Below are positions 11,737 to 21,290 of a stretch of DNA of 64,000 bases, piece by piece. Each line of letters begins with the position of its first letter. Position 1 is the stretch's first letter. Position numbers and translations under genes: made by a program. Source of the DNA: Eulemur rufifrons (taxonomy: Eukaryota; Chordata; Mammalia; Primates; Lemuridae); contig NC_091012.1 in the NCBI RefSeq assembly GCF_041146395.1, positions 12,266,193 to 12,330,192 on the forward strand. Direction: 5' to 3'. The notes below the pieces were generated by a model, which ran no database searches, was not told the origin of the DNA, and worked only from the letters and a program-made list of their open reading frames with translations.

Positions 11737-12942
11737 GATAAGTACTTGATTTCGATTTGCTAGTATTTTATTGAAAATTTTTGCATCTATATTCATGAGG
11801 GAAATTGGTCTGTAGTTCTCTATTTTTGTTGTGTCCTTTCCAGGTTTTGGTATCAATGTTATATTGGCTTGGTAGAACGTGTTGGGGAGAATTCCGTCCT
11901 TCTCAATATTGGAGAATAGTTTATGTAGGATGGGCACCAGTTCTTCTTTGTATGTATGGTAAAATTCAGGTGTGAACCCATCTGGACGAGGGCTTTTCTT
12001 TTTGGGAAGGTTTTTTATTGCTGTTTCGATTTCAGTTCTTGATATTGGTCTGTTCAGGTACTCTATTTCTTCCTGGTTGAGCCTGGGAAGACTATGTGTT
12101 TCTAAAAATTTGTCCATTTCCTCCACGTTCTCCAGTTTGTGTGCATAAAGATTTTTGTAGAATTCATAGATGATATTTTGTATCTCTGTAGCGTCAGTTG
12201 TGATTTCTCCTTTCATGTTCCTAATGGAGGTTATTAGAGATTTTAGTTTTGTGTTCTTGGTTAGTCTAACCAGGGGTGTGTCTATTTTGTTTATCTTTTC
12301 AAAGAACCAACTTTTTGTTTTATTAATTTCCCTTATAGTTTCTTTGTTGTCCTTTTCATTTAGTTCTGATTTGATCTTAGTAATTTCTCGCCTTCTGCTG
12401 GGTTTGGGATAATTCTTTTCTTCTTTCTCCAGCTCTATGAGTCTATTCGTTAGGTTGTCTATTTGCATGTTTTCTGTCTTTTTGATATAGGCATTTATGG
12501 ATATGAATTTTCCTCTCAGGACTGCTTTAGCTGCATCCCATAGATTTTGATAAGTTGTATCTCCATTGTCATTTAATTCAAAGAAATTTTTGATTTCCAT
12601 CTTGATTTCTTCTTTTATAGAATAATTATTCAGGAGAAGGTTATTTAGCTTCCATGACTTTGAGTAAGAGTGAGGGTTTCTGTTTGTGATCATTGTTACT
12701 TTTATTCCGCTGTGATCTGAGAAGATGCATGGTATAATTTCTATTTTTTTGAATTTTTGAAGACATGATTTATGTCCTAGGACATGGTCAATCTTAGAGA
12801 ATGTCCCGTGAGCTGATGAGAAGAATGTATATTCTGTGGACTTTGGGTAGAATGTCCTATAGATGTCAGCCATGCCCATTTGTTCTAGCATTCTATTTAG
12901 GTCCATTATGTCTTTGTTTATTTTCTGTTTAGAGGATCTGTC

Positions 12943-12945
12943 CTA
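12943..12945 (-). other. In-frame nonsense codon (TAG) in L1 ORF2
   Basis: The plus strand reads 'cta', giving TAG directly after the endonuclease motif 'GDFNTPLTV'. The frame is unchanged on either side, so this is a point substitution rather than an indel. Confidence 0.9.
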
Positions 12946-13491
12946 TACTGTCAGTGGGGTGTTAAAGTCTCCAGCTATTACAGTATTGTTATCTATCATT
13001 TGGTTCAGATCTAGTAGGGTTTGCTTTATGAATCTTGGTGCACCTAGGTTGGGTGCATATATATTGAGTATAGTGATGGCTTCTTGATGAATTGTGCCTT
13101 TAATCAGTATGTAGTAGCCATCTTTGTCTTTTATTATTTTTGTTGGTTTGAAAGCTAAGTTATTGGAAATTAAGATTGCCACACCAGCTTTCTTTTGGTT
13201 ACCATTTTCTTGAAATATGGATTTCCATCCTTTTATTTTCAGTCTAAATGCATCTTTGCAGGTTAGGTGAGTTTCTTGAAGACAGAAGATACTTGGATTG
13301 TATTTTTTTATCCATTGGGCCAGTCTATGTCTCTTGAGCAGGGAGTTCAAGCCATTCACATTTATTGAGAAAACTGATAAATGAGACAGTTTTTTGTTCA
13401 GCTTGTTGGGTAGAACTTCATTGTGATGTTTTCTCTCCTGGGCCATTGTGGTATCTGGAATTTGATCTTTAGCTCTTGAGTAGTTTTACAT

Positions 13492-14490
13492 TCATGGATC
13501 TTTCTTGTGCTGATCCGTGTGTAATTCTCTTTTGAGTACTTCATGGAGGGCTGGTCTTGTCTTGGTGAATTCCCTCAACCTTTGTTTATCTGAGAATGTC
13601 TTAATTTCTCCTTCGTATAGAAAACTTAGCTTAGCTGGGTACAAGATTCTAGGCTGGGCATTATTCTGTTTCAGAAGCGTGAAAATGGGGCCCCAACCTC
13701 TTCTTGCTTGTAAGGTTTCAGCTGAGAAATCTGGCGTAATTCTGATGGGTTTTCCTTTGTAAGTTACTTGTTTCTTTCTCCTTACAGCTCGGAGAAGTGA
13801 CTCTTTAGTGGATATTTTGGTCAGCCTGATGACTACTTGGCGTGGTGTTTTCCTATTTGCTATGAATCTCCCAGGGGTCCTTTGAGCTTCTTGAATCTGT
13901 ATGTCTAGAGTATTGGCAAGGCCTGGAAAATTTTCCTCGATTATGTCTTCAAATAGCTTGTCCAACCGTTGCTTGTTATCTTCTTCACCCTCAGGAATGC
14001 CAATAACTCTCAAGTTAGGTTTCTTCACATAATCCCACATTTCTTGAAGACTCAGATCATTTCTCTTACTTTTTCGATCTATCTCTGTGACTGACTTATT
14101 TAGTTGGAAGGAGTTATCTTCAATTTCTGAGATTCTTTCCTCTGTTTGATCTACCCTGCTATTGAGACTTTCCACAGTGTTTTGTAGCTCTCTGAGTGAA
14201 TTCTTCACTTCTAGGAGTTCAGTTTGCTTTTTCTTCAATATTTCAATTTCTTTAGTGAATTTTTCCTCCAAATCCTGTATTTTTTTTGTGTTTTCCTTGT
14301 GTTGTTTATCCATTGATTCTTGTATATTATTCAGCTTGTTTATAATCCATAATTGGAATTCTTCCTGTGACATGTTGGTGTTTTGAGTCTGGTTTGTGTC
14401 AAATGGTTGGGAGCTGGTATTTCTCTTTGGGGATGAGCTTTCCATTTGATTCTTTGTGCTCTCCGTGTTTTTTCGCTGGGCCCTTCCCAT
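13492..14490 (-). CDS. L1 ORF1 protein, RNA-binding chaperone, intact (332 aa)
   Basis: ORF1p coats L1 RNA in cis as a trimer and acts as a nucleic-acid chaperone in the ribonucleoprotein. The reading frame is open for 332 codons, close to the 338 of human ORF1p. Residues about 1-45 are a polar, low-complexity N-terminus starting 'MGRAQRKN'. About 45-150 is a heptad-rich coiled coil ('NKLNNIQESM', 'LRELQNTVESLNSRVDQTEE'). About 155-250 is the RRM-like domain ('NLRVIGIPEGE', 'RTPGRFIANRKTPRQVVIRL'). The remainder is the C-terminal domain with 'YKGKPIRITPDFSAETLQAR' and 'RPALHEVLKREL'. The ATG at 14490 is the first in frame after the 5' UTR. ORF2 begins 45 bases after its stop, the usual L1 arrangement. 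No lesion is visible. Confidence 0.95.
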   Translation of the reverse strand: MGRAQRKNTESTKNQMESSSPKRNTSSQPFDTNQTQNTNMSQEEFQLWIINKLNNIQESMDKQHKENTKKIQDLEEKFTKEIEILKKKQTELLEVKNSLRELQNTVESLNSRVDQTEERISEIEDNSFQLNKSVTEIDRKSKRNDLSLQEMWDYVKKPNLRVIGIPEGEEDNKQRLDKLFEDIIEENFPGLANTLDIQIQEAQRTPGRFIANRKTPRQVVIRLTKISTKESLLRAVRRKKQVTYKGKPIRITPDFSAETLQARRGWGPIFTLLKQNNAQPRILYPAKLSFLYEGEIKTFSDKQRLREFTKTRPALHEVLKRELHTDQHKKDP

Positions 14491-15199
14491 CTAGATTTAT
14501 CGTTGGATCTTTACTTATAGATTTAGTCTGGTTAACAGGACTCTTTGTGCTCTATTCTTAGGCTGTGAAACAGTCTAGGTATGTTGCTTCTTTTGGCAAG
14601 AGGGGGAGACTGTTGTGTATTGTATAGAGATTTTTCTGTTTCCGTTGGGGGACTGCTTCCGATGGGTCCAATCCTAGAGGATTGGAGTGATCCAAGACCA
14701 CTTTGGTGAGTTAGGACACTGTGTTGTGGTCTTTCAGAAGGCAGGCTGGGTCCACACTAATAGTAGACCGAAATTCTCTTTGTTTGTTTGTTTGTTTCCC
14801 TTTGGTTCTTCCTCTATAGGGGAGGTTTCTGACTCTATCTGCAGGCAAGATACTAGCTATGGGGAGAGGACGGTGACCTCGCTTGCTCAGCGCCCCAGTT
14901 GCTGTAGCTCCCACGGGCAAAAGTCTGTCTTGGCCCAATGTCCCCAGGGATCATGTTCCACACTCTCGCTTCTGGAGAAGTATTCAGTGTTTACACTTGG
15001 GCGGGGATCCGTGGATCAGGGGAGAGGGCCGTCCACGGAGCCTCTTGGTACCCTATTGCTCCGCAGTGACTTGGCTGTGGGCCCTAGAATGGCGATTGCG
15101 TTCCCGCAGATCTCCGGCTCTGGGGGTGACTGCTCAGGATCCAGTATGTACTAGAGCCAGGGACCTGGCCCGTTCCGAAGCTCACTGTGGGTCCCCAGT

Positions 15200-15345
15200 T
15201 AGAAGGCGAAAAGAGAGGAGAAAGAGAAGAAAAAAAAAAGAAAAAAGAAAAGGAAAGAAAGAAAAGAAAGAGGAAAAAACGAAAGAGAAAAGAAAAAAAA
15301 GAAAAAGAAAGAAAGAAAAAAAAAAGAAAAAAAAAGAAAAGAAAC
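15200..15345 (+). repeat. Polypurine (A/G) low-complexity tract in the L1 leader
   Basis: Nearly pure A/G on the plus strand for about 145 bases, made of irregular GAAA/GAAAA units. In L1 sense it is a polypyrimidine tract. Low-complexity antisense open frames pass through it and have no coding value. Confidence 0.85.
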
Positions 15346-16010
15346 GCAAAAAGCCAAACCAAAAAACACCAAAAACGCCAACAAAAATGAACAAAAAAAA
15401 AACTACATAGCACCTCACCACACCGCAAGGCAGAAAGATACACAAATCTGAAGTATATAATTCAGCGACTCAATGTTTTTTTGTTTGTTTGTTTGTTTTA
15501 TGCCTTTGCACAGCTCTGCCCCTTCACTTCCGCTCGGCTGGGTCCGGAGTGGCCATTAGATGTTTTTGTTTTTACGCCTTAGCACAGCTCCGCCCCTTCA
15601 CGCCCGCCCGGCTGGGTCCCGGGCGGTTTCGCAGTGGATTTCAAGATGGCGTCTGTGCGCCCGCACAGCTCCGAGGGTGGTGGGGATCCAACCTCCGCGC
15701 TCAAAAAGGCGCGGCAGCCAGAGGCCCAGAGGGCAAAGGTGCCCGCCGAGGGTGTCCGGCTCGTGAGCCGCTGGAAAAAAAAGAAAAAGAAAAGAAAAGG
15801 AAAAAAAAAAACACACAAACACAAACAAACAAAACCCAGAAGAAATTTACCAAGAATAAAATATACAGTTTGGCGAGCCTATTCTTCTTGTTCGTGTTTT
15901 TTTTTTTTTTTTTTTTTTGCCTTATCGCAGCTCTGCCCCTTCACCCCGAGCGCGGCCCCGGCATATCCCACACTCCTGGCGTTGGTTCAGAGACCAGCGG
16001 AGGGCGCCGG

Positions 16011-16396
16011 GCAGAGAGAGCCGCTCGGCACTTTATGGCTCCCGAGCGGTTTCGCCCTCGCTTTCAAGATGGCGCCTGCAGAGCTCCAGGGCTGGAGGGG
16101 ACCGGCTCCCCGGCAGGCAGAGACTGCCACTGCCCGGGGGCTGGCGAGCAAGGACACGCACCGGGGGTGACCGGCTGGAGAACCGCCAAAAAAGGCAGCA
16201 CGGGCAGAAAGAGCCACTGGGCACTTTTTGGCTCCCGAGCGGTTTCGCCCTCGCTTTCAAAATGGCGCCTACCGAGCTCCGGGGCTGGAGGTGACCGGCT
16301 CCCCGGCAGGCAGAGACCGCCACTGTCCAGGGGCTGGCCAGCAAGGACACGCACCGGGGGTGACCGGCTGGAGAACTGCCGAAAAAGGCAGCACGG
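16011..16396 (-). repeat. Two tandem 193-bp units in the L1 5' UTR
   Basis: Landmarks repeat at exactly 193 bases: 'cccgagcggtttcgccctcg' at 16041 and 16234, and 'gcagcacggg' near 16195 and 16388. The units are highly similar with scattered substitutions, so the duplication is fairly recent. Each unit contains an AAGATGGCG/AAAATGGCG box inside 'cgctttcaaratggcgcc'. Confidence 0.9.
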
Positions 16397-16858
16397 GGTA
16401 CGACGCTATTTGCTGTCCGGGAGTCTTTTGTGTTTTTCCGCCCTGGGGCAGATCCGTCCCTCCTCGCCAAGCGCTGTCTCAGCTGAGATCCCCCAGGTTC
16501 TAAGGTAATTTCACAAAAAAGCCTCCTGTCTCCAATGCGCCACGTATCCCTCAGTGATTCTGTGCTGGCCTGGGTCAGGGCTCTATTCAATTGGGAGCGG
16601 AGGGCAAGCCGCTTTCCCGAGAGGCTGCACCCGCCCCGGCTGGGGGTGGGTGTATCCGACCCGCGCTCCGCTGGCTAGTGTCTGTCCCGCGTTCCCAATT
16701 TTCGTTCACCTCAGACCTCACTCGCTCTGTTTGTCCCACGCTGATTCTCCGTGGATTCACACCGCTGTTCCTGTGTGGGAGCGGTCTTCTAGCGTTGTGG
16801 CAGGTCCGGATCGATGCCTTCCTTCCCGGGAGCGCAGATTCAGGCCGTCACCACCACT

Positions 16859-16869
16859 CCGCCATCTTT
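16859..16869 (-). promoter_or_regulatory. YY1-like site at the L1 5' end
   Basis: The sense strand reads AAAGATGGCGG. Human L1 has a YY1 site (CAAGATGGC) just inside its 5' end that sets the transcription start. Here the motif lies 63 bases inside the boundary set by the target-site duplication. YY1 binding is inferred from the motif only. Confidence 0.6.
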
Positions 16870-16932
16870 GATTCCGATCTCTTTTTTCTTTTTAATAAGT
16901 ATCAGCACTGGATCACCTTCGCACGGCTGGTC

Positions 16933-16946
16933 TCTAGACAAATTCT
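16933..16946. repeat. Target-site duplication of the 8 kb L1, right copy
   Basis: Second copy of the 14-mer found at 8920-8933, with no mismatches. Confidence 0.9.
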
Positions 16947-16984
16947 GCATTTGGCCCTGTTTAAAGGGCCATTTATGAACCCAT

Positions 16985-17130
16985 TTATTGCTCACAGTGA
17001 TCCCATATGGTAGAAAAGATTATCTCCATTCTACAGATAAGGAAACTGAGGCACAGAAGGAGGCACAGTGTCTTGTTCTTGGCTACACAATGAGTAAGTG
17101 GTAAATTTGGGACTTGAAGCCACAGTCTGC
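16985..17130 (+). mobile_element. MIR SINE fragment
   Basis: The central MIR signature is clear: 'cccatatggtagaaaagatt', 'tacagataaggaaactgagg', then 'cacagaaggagg' and 'ggctacacaatgagtaagtg'. It is an ancient tRNA-derived SINE, non-coding, in sense orientation. Confidence 0.85.
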
Positions 17131-18708
17131 AGCAGGCTGGGGATCCTCTCTTCCCGATGCGACATCACAGGTGAGACTCAGGAAGTCAGCACGTGGGAAA
17201 GATGGTCACGTGATCAGGCAGAATCACATTCTTTCTGCTTTCCCTTCTGCTGAGGTTCTGTGAGGACAAACATGAGTCCCCTCTGCCACCCAGCAGCAGA
17301 CTAGAGACCCGAGGATGTCCCAGAGATGGTAGAAGAGTCTGAAGTTCCCAGATCTGAGGCCAGTAGTGTCTTTCCTGAGGTGGCCCAGGGTTGCAGAGGT
17401 GCCAGAAATCCCCAGGCAGTGGGGCCTTCCAGAGACCTCTGCATGGGGCGTCTGCTGTGAGGCACCCCAGGGCTCAGCTCCCAGGGCTCCTAAGGAAGCG
17501 CTTTGGCTCTCAGAGTCTGAGCAGATTTCAAGGTGAGCAGGCTTAGAGCACCTGGAGCCCTGTTAAAACACATGTGTGGGGCCTCAGGACCACTGAGTCT
17601 GGAGGTAGAGCGAGGGCCCAAGAATTCACACTTCCCACAGGTTCCCAGGATGCTGACACTGCTGGTCCAGGGAGCTCACCTGGGGACCACTGGCCAGGAG
17701 CATCTCTGGTGACTCACCAGGCCCTCCCACACACGTACCTCCCAACCCGTGCCAGCCCCTTCCTTCCATGCAGTGTGCTCTCACCACCCTCTGTGGATAC
17801 CATGTAGATGCTATTTCCAGGAAAGCCTTTCCTGACACCCACATCTGGGTGTCTCTTAGAAGAAGGGGCCCTCTTCCCTGTCACCTGCCCTCACCACAGG
17901 GTGCTGGTCACTGTGGTGGGGTGCACCTGCCCACTCAGGGACAGGCTACACGTGCTTGGAAAGGGACCACGCCCAGCCTACTGATGCCCATCCTCCCCTG
18001 ACTTCCGCAATGTCTGCTATGTCTGGTGCGGTCCAAGGACACTTGTTGACTGATGAGCAAAATGATCTATCTCAAGGCCATCCTTTCAGAAGAGGATGTT
18101 GGGCATCTCTGCTTGAGTTCGTAGTCCCTGTGGGTCTGCAGGGCTTCAGTCTCCTCCCCACGCTGGCATCCCGACTCCCTCCCTATAGGACCTGTTCAAA
18201 CCCCCAACTCAGCCAAACCCCAGGTGGTACAGGCAGGTGGCCATGTAATTCATTGTCTGAGCTAAGACACTTCTGAGTATGACAAGGGGTACTAGTAATA
18301 ATTCATTCAGGAATAAAAGACATAAATTTGAACTGTCTTAGGAAAGCCAGCCTAAGCGTGGAACATCCTGATTGGTGGTCTCTCGTGCTTACAAACCAGA
18401 GATAGCTTCTTCAAGACAGCTGTCCATCCTTGGTCCAGTCAGCTGTGGTCAGGTTAACAGAGCAGCAGTAGAGCTCAGCAGCCAATGATCAGGTGGAGGC
18501 ACCACAAGGACTCCAAGGGCTCCTTGCTGGTGTCAGCATGACTGGCCGGCAGCAGGCACGGGCTGTGTCCCGTAAAACCTGTGTTAAGCTTGCTAACAAA
18601 GAGTTTGCAGAGACCACATGGGACCCATCTAATAACACTCCCTGGAGTACTGGGAGACGGGGAACAAAGCCAGGAGGCAGCATTCCCAAGGGACTCCCCC
18701 AGGAGCTG
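17131..18708. other. Non-genic stretch with a possible L2 scrap
   Basis: Mostly GC-moderate unique sequence. Around 17790-17870 the text 'ggaaagcctttcctgacacc' resembles part of an L2 3' end in sense. No gene is recognised; the overlapping short open frames lack domains. Confidence 0.4.
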
Positions 18709-18802
18709 CCACAGACATGTGGATTGTAATTTCGGGGTGCCACAGACATGTAGATTGTACTTTCAGGATGTCACAGACATGAAGATTATAGTCTCAGGGA
18801 GC
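18709..18802 (+). repeat. Short minisatellite, 31-bp unit, three copies
   Basis: The phrase 'cacagacatg' recurs at 18710, 18741 and 18772, followed each time by a '.agatt.ta.tttc.g' variant. The spacing is exactly 31 bases and the copies have diverged by substitutions. Confidence 0.85.
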
Positions 18803-19874
18803 CACCTGAAATGAGTGCTGGTCAGCATCAGTGGGGGCTCACGTCACAGTGGGTGGCTGGCGCAGGCTTGAGCATTTGGAGCTCATCAGTGGCAAACAGG
18901 ATCTGGGGAGGAGGAGAAGAGGGACCTCACACACCTGTCTGACACATCACCTGGGGCCGGTCCCATCGCCCAGAGACAGGGAAGGGCTCCTCCTCGTCTG
19001 CTCAGCTGAGCTGCCTCTGCTCTCAGATCCCAGCACTTCTGTTGGGACCATTCAACCACACACTAAAAAGCAGCCTCGGGACCAAAACATCTTTTATTAC
19101 CTTGTTTGTCTGGGAAAAATATGTTCCAAATTCCAGACAACAGACTTGAACATGAACTGCGGGACATGACCCCTTTGCAAGTTGGAGCTGTCTGGGGAGG
19201 AGAGCATCAATCTGACCCCAGAGAAGAAAACAAGCTGGTGTGATTTTTGCCGGCAGTGATGGGAACTGCTAGTGTTATAAATAAGACAGGAACAAGAATT
19301 ACTACATTTGAGACTTTGGAGGAAAAACTTGGTGTTTTTTTTTCTTTCTTTTTTTTTTTTTTCTTCAAGAAACAACATCCATATGTGCAATAGTAAGTGA
19401 TATTTAGTGATCATTAGACTGGAAAAAAATAAAGACCAAGAAGGTTGAGAAAAGCTAATTATAAAGATTTAAGCTGATGAACTCTAGATTAAAGCCCAGA
19501 GTCCTCTGATAAGATCCTGTACTCATTAACAGGACATGGTATCATCAACTTATTTTTAGCCCAGGAACCGGAATACTCTCGGGCTCACGTGATCATGGTG
19601 TGACAACAGGTGGCCTGAAATTAGGGCAGGTTTTGTTTTCCTCTCCTTGGGAGCAAAGTGCTAGGTTTATCTGAGAAAAATAAGACTTTCTCCTGTTCAG
19701 CAGTGATTTCTTTTTTTCCCAACTCTGGGGCCATATTTTTACTGTATCTACAGATAGCTGTGTGGGATTTAAAAGGGCTCTTTTAAGTTTAAAAACATAT
19801 GCAATCCCCTCATATATGTATTTAAACATAGATTTTAGGAATACAAACGTCACACTCTATGTTTACAAAGTTGC
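18803..19874. other. Non-genic stretch, nothing recognised
   Basis: Unique-looking sequence with T-rich runs near 19333-19362. No open frame with a domain and no clear repeat. Confidence 0.4.
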
Positions 19875-20330
19875 TTACTAGTTTTCCACAGTTGCTGTGA
19901 CAAATGACCACATGCTTGGTACTGCTTAATGACACCAATTTACTATATTACAGTGTCGGAGGTCTGAAATTTAAAATGGGTCTCAATGGCTGAAATCGAG
20001 GTGTCTCAGGGCTGGTTTGTTCTGGAGGCACCAGGGGGAGTGTGGTCCCTTGCCTTTCCTACATTCTAGAAGCCACCTTAGGAGCCCCTCGGCTCAGGCC
20101 CCTCATCAATCTCTCCTGGCTCTGGAATTAAGTGATGACAGTGGGCACAGCTGCGTGACCCAGGATGACCTCACCTTAGGTCCTCACCACAATCACACCT
20201 GCAAGGTCCCTTTGCCGTATGAGGTCACACAGTCAGAGGTTCCAAGGATTAGGGTGTGCACATCCTGGGGGGCCATTTTTCTGCCACTTCTGTGGCAATC
20301 TGTATTTATGGTTTGCTTCCTCTGAATCAG
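19875..20330 (-). mobile_element. Old LTR-type repeat (MaLR-like), minus orientation
   Basis: Text such as 'ccacagttgctgtgacaaat', 'gtcggaggtctgaaatttaa' and, at the far end, 'ggggggccatttttctgcc' follows a common old mammalian LTR-like repeat read in reverse. It is strongly diverged. The family name is uncertain, but it is clearly distinct from the LTR that follows. Confidence 0.5.
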
Positions 20331-20532
20331 GCTTGGCTATTTTTATTTCTCATATTTCAGGTCATGTCTACTGTGGATTCTTGTCTCATATTGCTTGAGA
20401 ATATCTGTGTATAAGTTTTTGCATATAGTGTGTGTAGGTGGAGAACTTGCTGAGTGTTGGCACATGTAACAAAATGTTTTTATTTTTCCTTAACACTTGG
20501 TTGGATATTGGCATAGCATAGAATTCTAGGTT

Positions 20533-20895
20533 TGCCTTAGTCTGTTTGAGCTGCTATAACAAAATACCATAAACTGGGTAGCTTATAAGCAACAGAAATT
20601 TACTTTACTTCTATGAATAGAGGCTGGAAGTCCAAAATCAAGGTGTGGCAGATTCCATGTCTCATGAGGGCCCTTCCTGGTGCACAGACGGCATCTTCTT
20701 CTTGTGTCTTCACATGGTAGAACTCACAAGGGAGCTCTCTGGGGTCCCTTTTATAAGGGCACTAATCCCAATCCTGAGGGATCTGCCCTTGTGACCTCAT
20801 GACCTCCCAAAAGCCCCACCTCCAAATAAACATCCCCTTGGGGATTAGGGTTTCAACATATGACTTTCAGGAACACAGTCATTCAGACAATAGCA
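20533..20895 (-). mobile_element. MaLR (MST/MLT1-type) solo LTR
   Basis: The plus-strand text is the reverse complement of a complete MaLR LTR, from 'tgccttagtctgtttgagct' and 'ataacaaaataccataaact' through 'tttataagggcactaatccc' to 'gattagggtttcaacatatg' and 'cagacaatagca'. It begins TG and ends CA. The 5-mer 'aggtt' lies directly on both sides (20528-20532 and 20896-20900), the duplication length expected from retroviral-type integration. With one LTR and no internal region, this is a solo LTR left by recombination between the two LTRs. It has no coding capacity. Confidence 0.85.
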
Positions 20896-21039
20896 AGGTT
20901 CAAATCCATTATCCTCAGAACTTGGGTAAACAATCTCCTAGTTCAGGCCCTTATGCTTGCTGCTGTGTCTGCCAAGAATGTTCTGGAATCTGCATGTTTT
21001 CCTCTTTACATGCTTTGGGTCTTCACTCAAAAACAACTT

Positions 21040-21290
21040 CTGAGTGAGGCTTGGCCTGGACACCTTGTCCACACAGCCACCTCCCTCCCCGGTCAACATC
21101 TCATGTCTGCTTTGCTTGCTTATTTTTATCTCCTAAGCTTGAACACCGTCTAACATTCAGTATATTTTACACCTCTGCATCTTGGCTGTTGCTGGTCCCC
21201 TCCCACTAGAAGGTAAGCTGCACGAAGGCAGGACTCTTTGTACAGAACAGTGCTCAGCACAGAGAAAACACTGATTGATTAAGTCAACTG
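21040..21290 (+). mobile_element. L2 LINE 3' end
   Basis: The order 'caacatctcatgtctgcttt', 'cccctcccactagaaggtaa', 'gctgcacgaaggcaggactc' and 'acagtgctcagcacagagaa' follows the L2 3' region in sense. The end is truncated near a degraded '(TGAA)n' terminus. Confidence 0.7.

Larger units (their letters stand above)
9569..13446 (-). pseudogene. L1 ORF2 (endonuclease / reverse transcriptase), two lesions
   Basis: ORF2p nicks the target DNA and reverse-transcribes L1 RNA onto it. The first 167 codons (13446-12943) hold the apurinic-type endonuclease start, with 'SINVNGLNS', 'QETHL' and 'GDFNTPL'. They end at TAG 12943-12945; the next open stretch (12906-11728) stays in the same frame, so this is a simple nonsense change. 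That stretch covers the rest of the endonuclease ('[10 protein letters not shown]') and the Z/RT start ('PKPGKD', 'NYRPISLMN'). At 11732-11736 a T run (A run in sense) is one base short relative to the expected reading, shifting frame. The last 714 codons (11713-9569) hold the RT core with 'SLDAEKAFD', 'QGCPLSP' and the catalytic 'FADD' near residue 138, then the C-terminal Cys/His region '[14 protein letters not shown]'. Total length, about 1292 codons, is normal for L1. Confidence 0.95.
8934..16932 (-). mobile_element. Near full-length LINE-1 retrotransposon (~8.0 kb), minus strand
   Basis: The element runs 5' to 3' on the minus strand. The order is a 5' UTR of about 2.4 kb (16932-14491), ORF1 (14490-13492), a short inter-ORF spacer of 45 bases, ORF2 (13446-9569), a 3' UTR, an A-rich tail at about 9230-9277, about 258 bases of extra sequence, and a second A-rich tail at 8934-8971. 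A perfect 14-bp target-site duplication flanks the whole unit, so it is one retrotransposition product. L1 moves by target-primed reverse transcription using ORF1p (RNA-binding chaperone) and ORF2p (endonuclease and reverse transcriptase). ORF1 is intact. ORF2 has a TAG at 12943-12945 and a 1-bp deletion near 11732-11736, so this copy as read cannot make full ORF2p. The uninterrupted ORF1 and the perfect duplication point to a recent insertion. The 8 kb length exceeds the ~6 kb of human L1, mainly because of the 5' UTR and the extra 3' segment. Confidence 0.95.
14491..16932 (-). promoter_or_regulatory. L1 5' UTR / internal promoter, GC-rich and modular
   Basis: This is the 2.4 kb leader of the minus-strand L1, far longer than the ~0.9 kb human L1 leader. 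The distal half (about 15500-16870) is CpG- and GC-rich. It contains two tandem 193-bp units at 16011-16396 and more diverged modules. Each module has a T-rich run on the plus strand, a 'GCCTT..GCAGCTCYGCCCCTTCAC' box and a 'TTTCAAGATGGCG' box. A long purine tract sits at 15200-15345. L1 carries its promoter inside the 5' UTR, so this region is presumed to drive transcription towards ORF1. Repeated modules recall the monomers of mouse L1 promoters, though I infer function only from position and composition. Confidence 0.75.

Noticed and set aside
15187..15445. Overlapping open frames of 60-120 codons on both strands rich in Lys/Arg/Glu or Phe/Leu
   Set aside because: They are translations of a low-complexity purine/pyrimidine tract inside the L1 leader and carry no coding signal.
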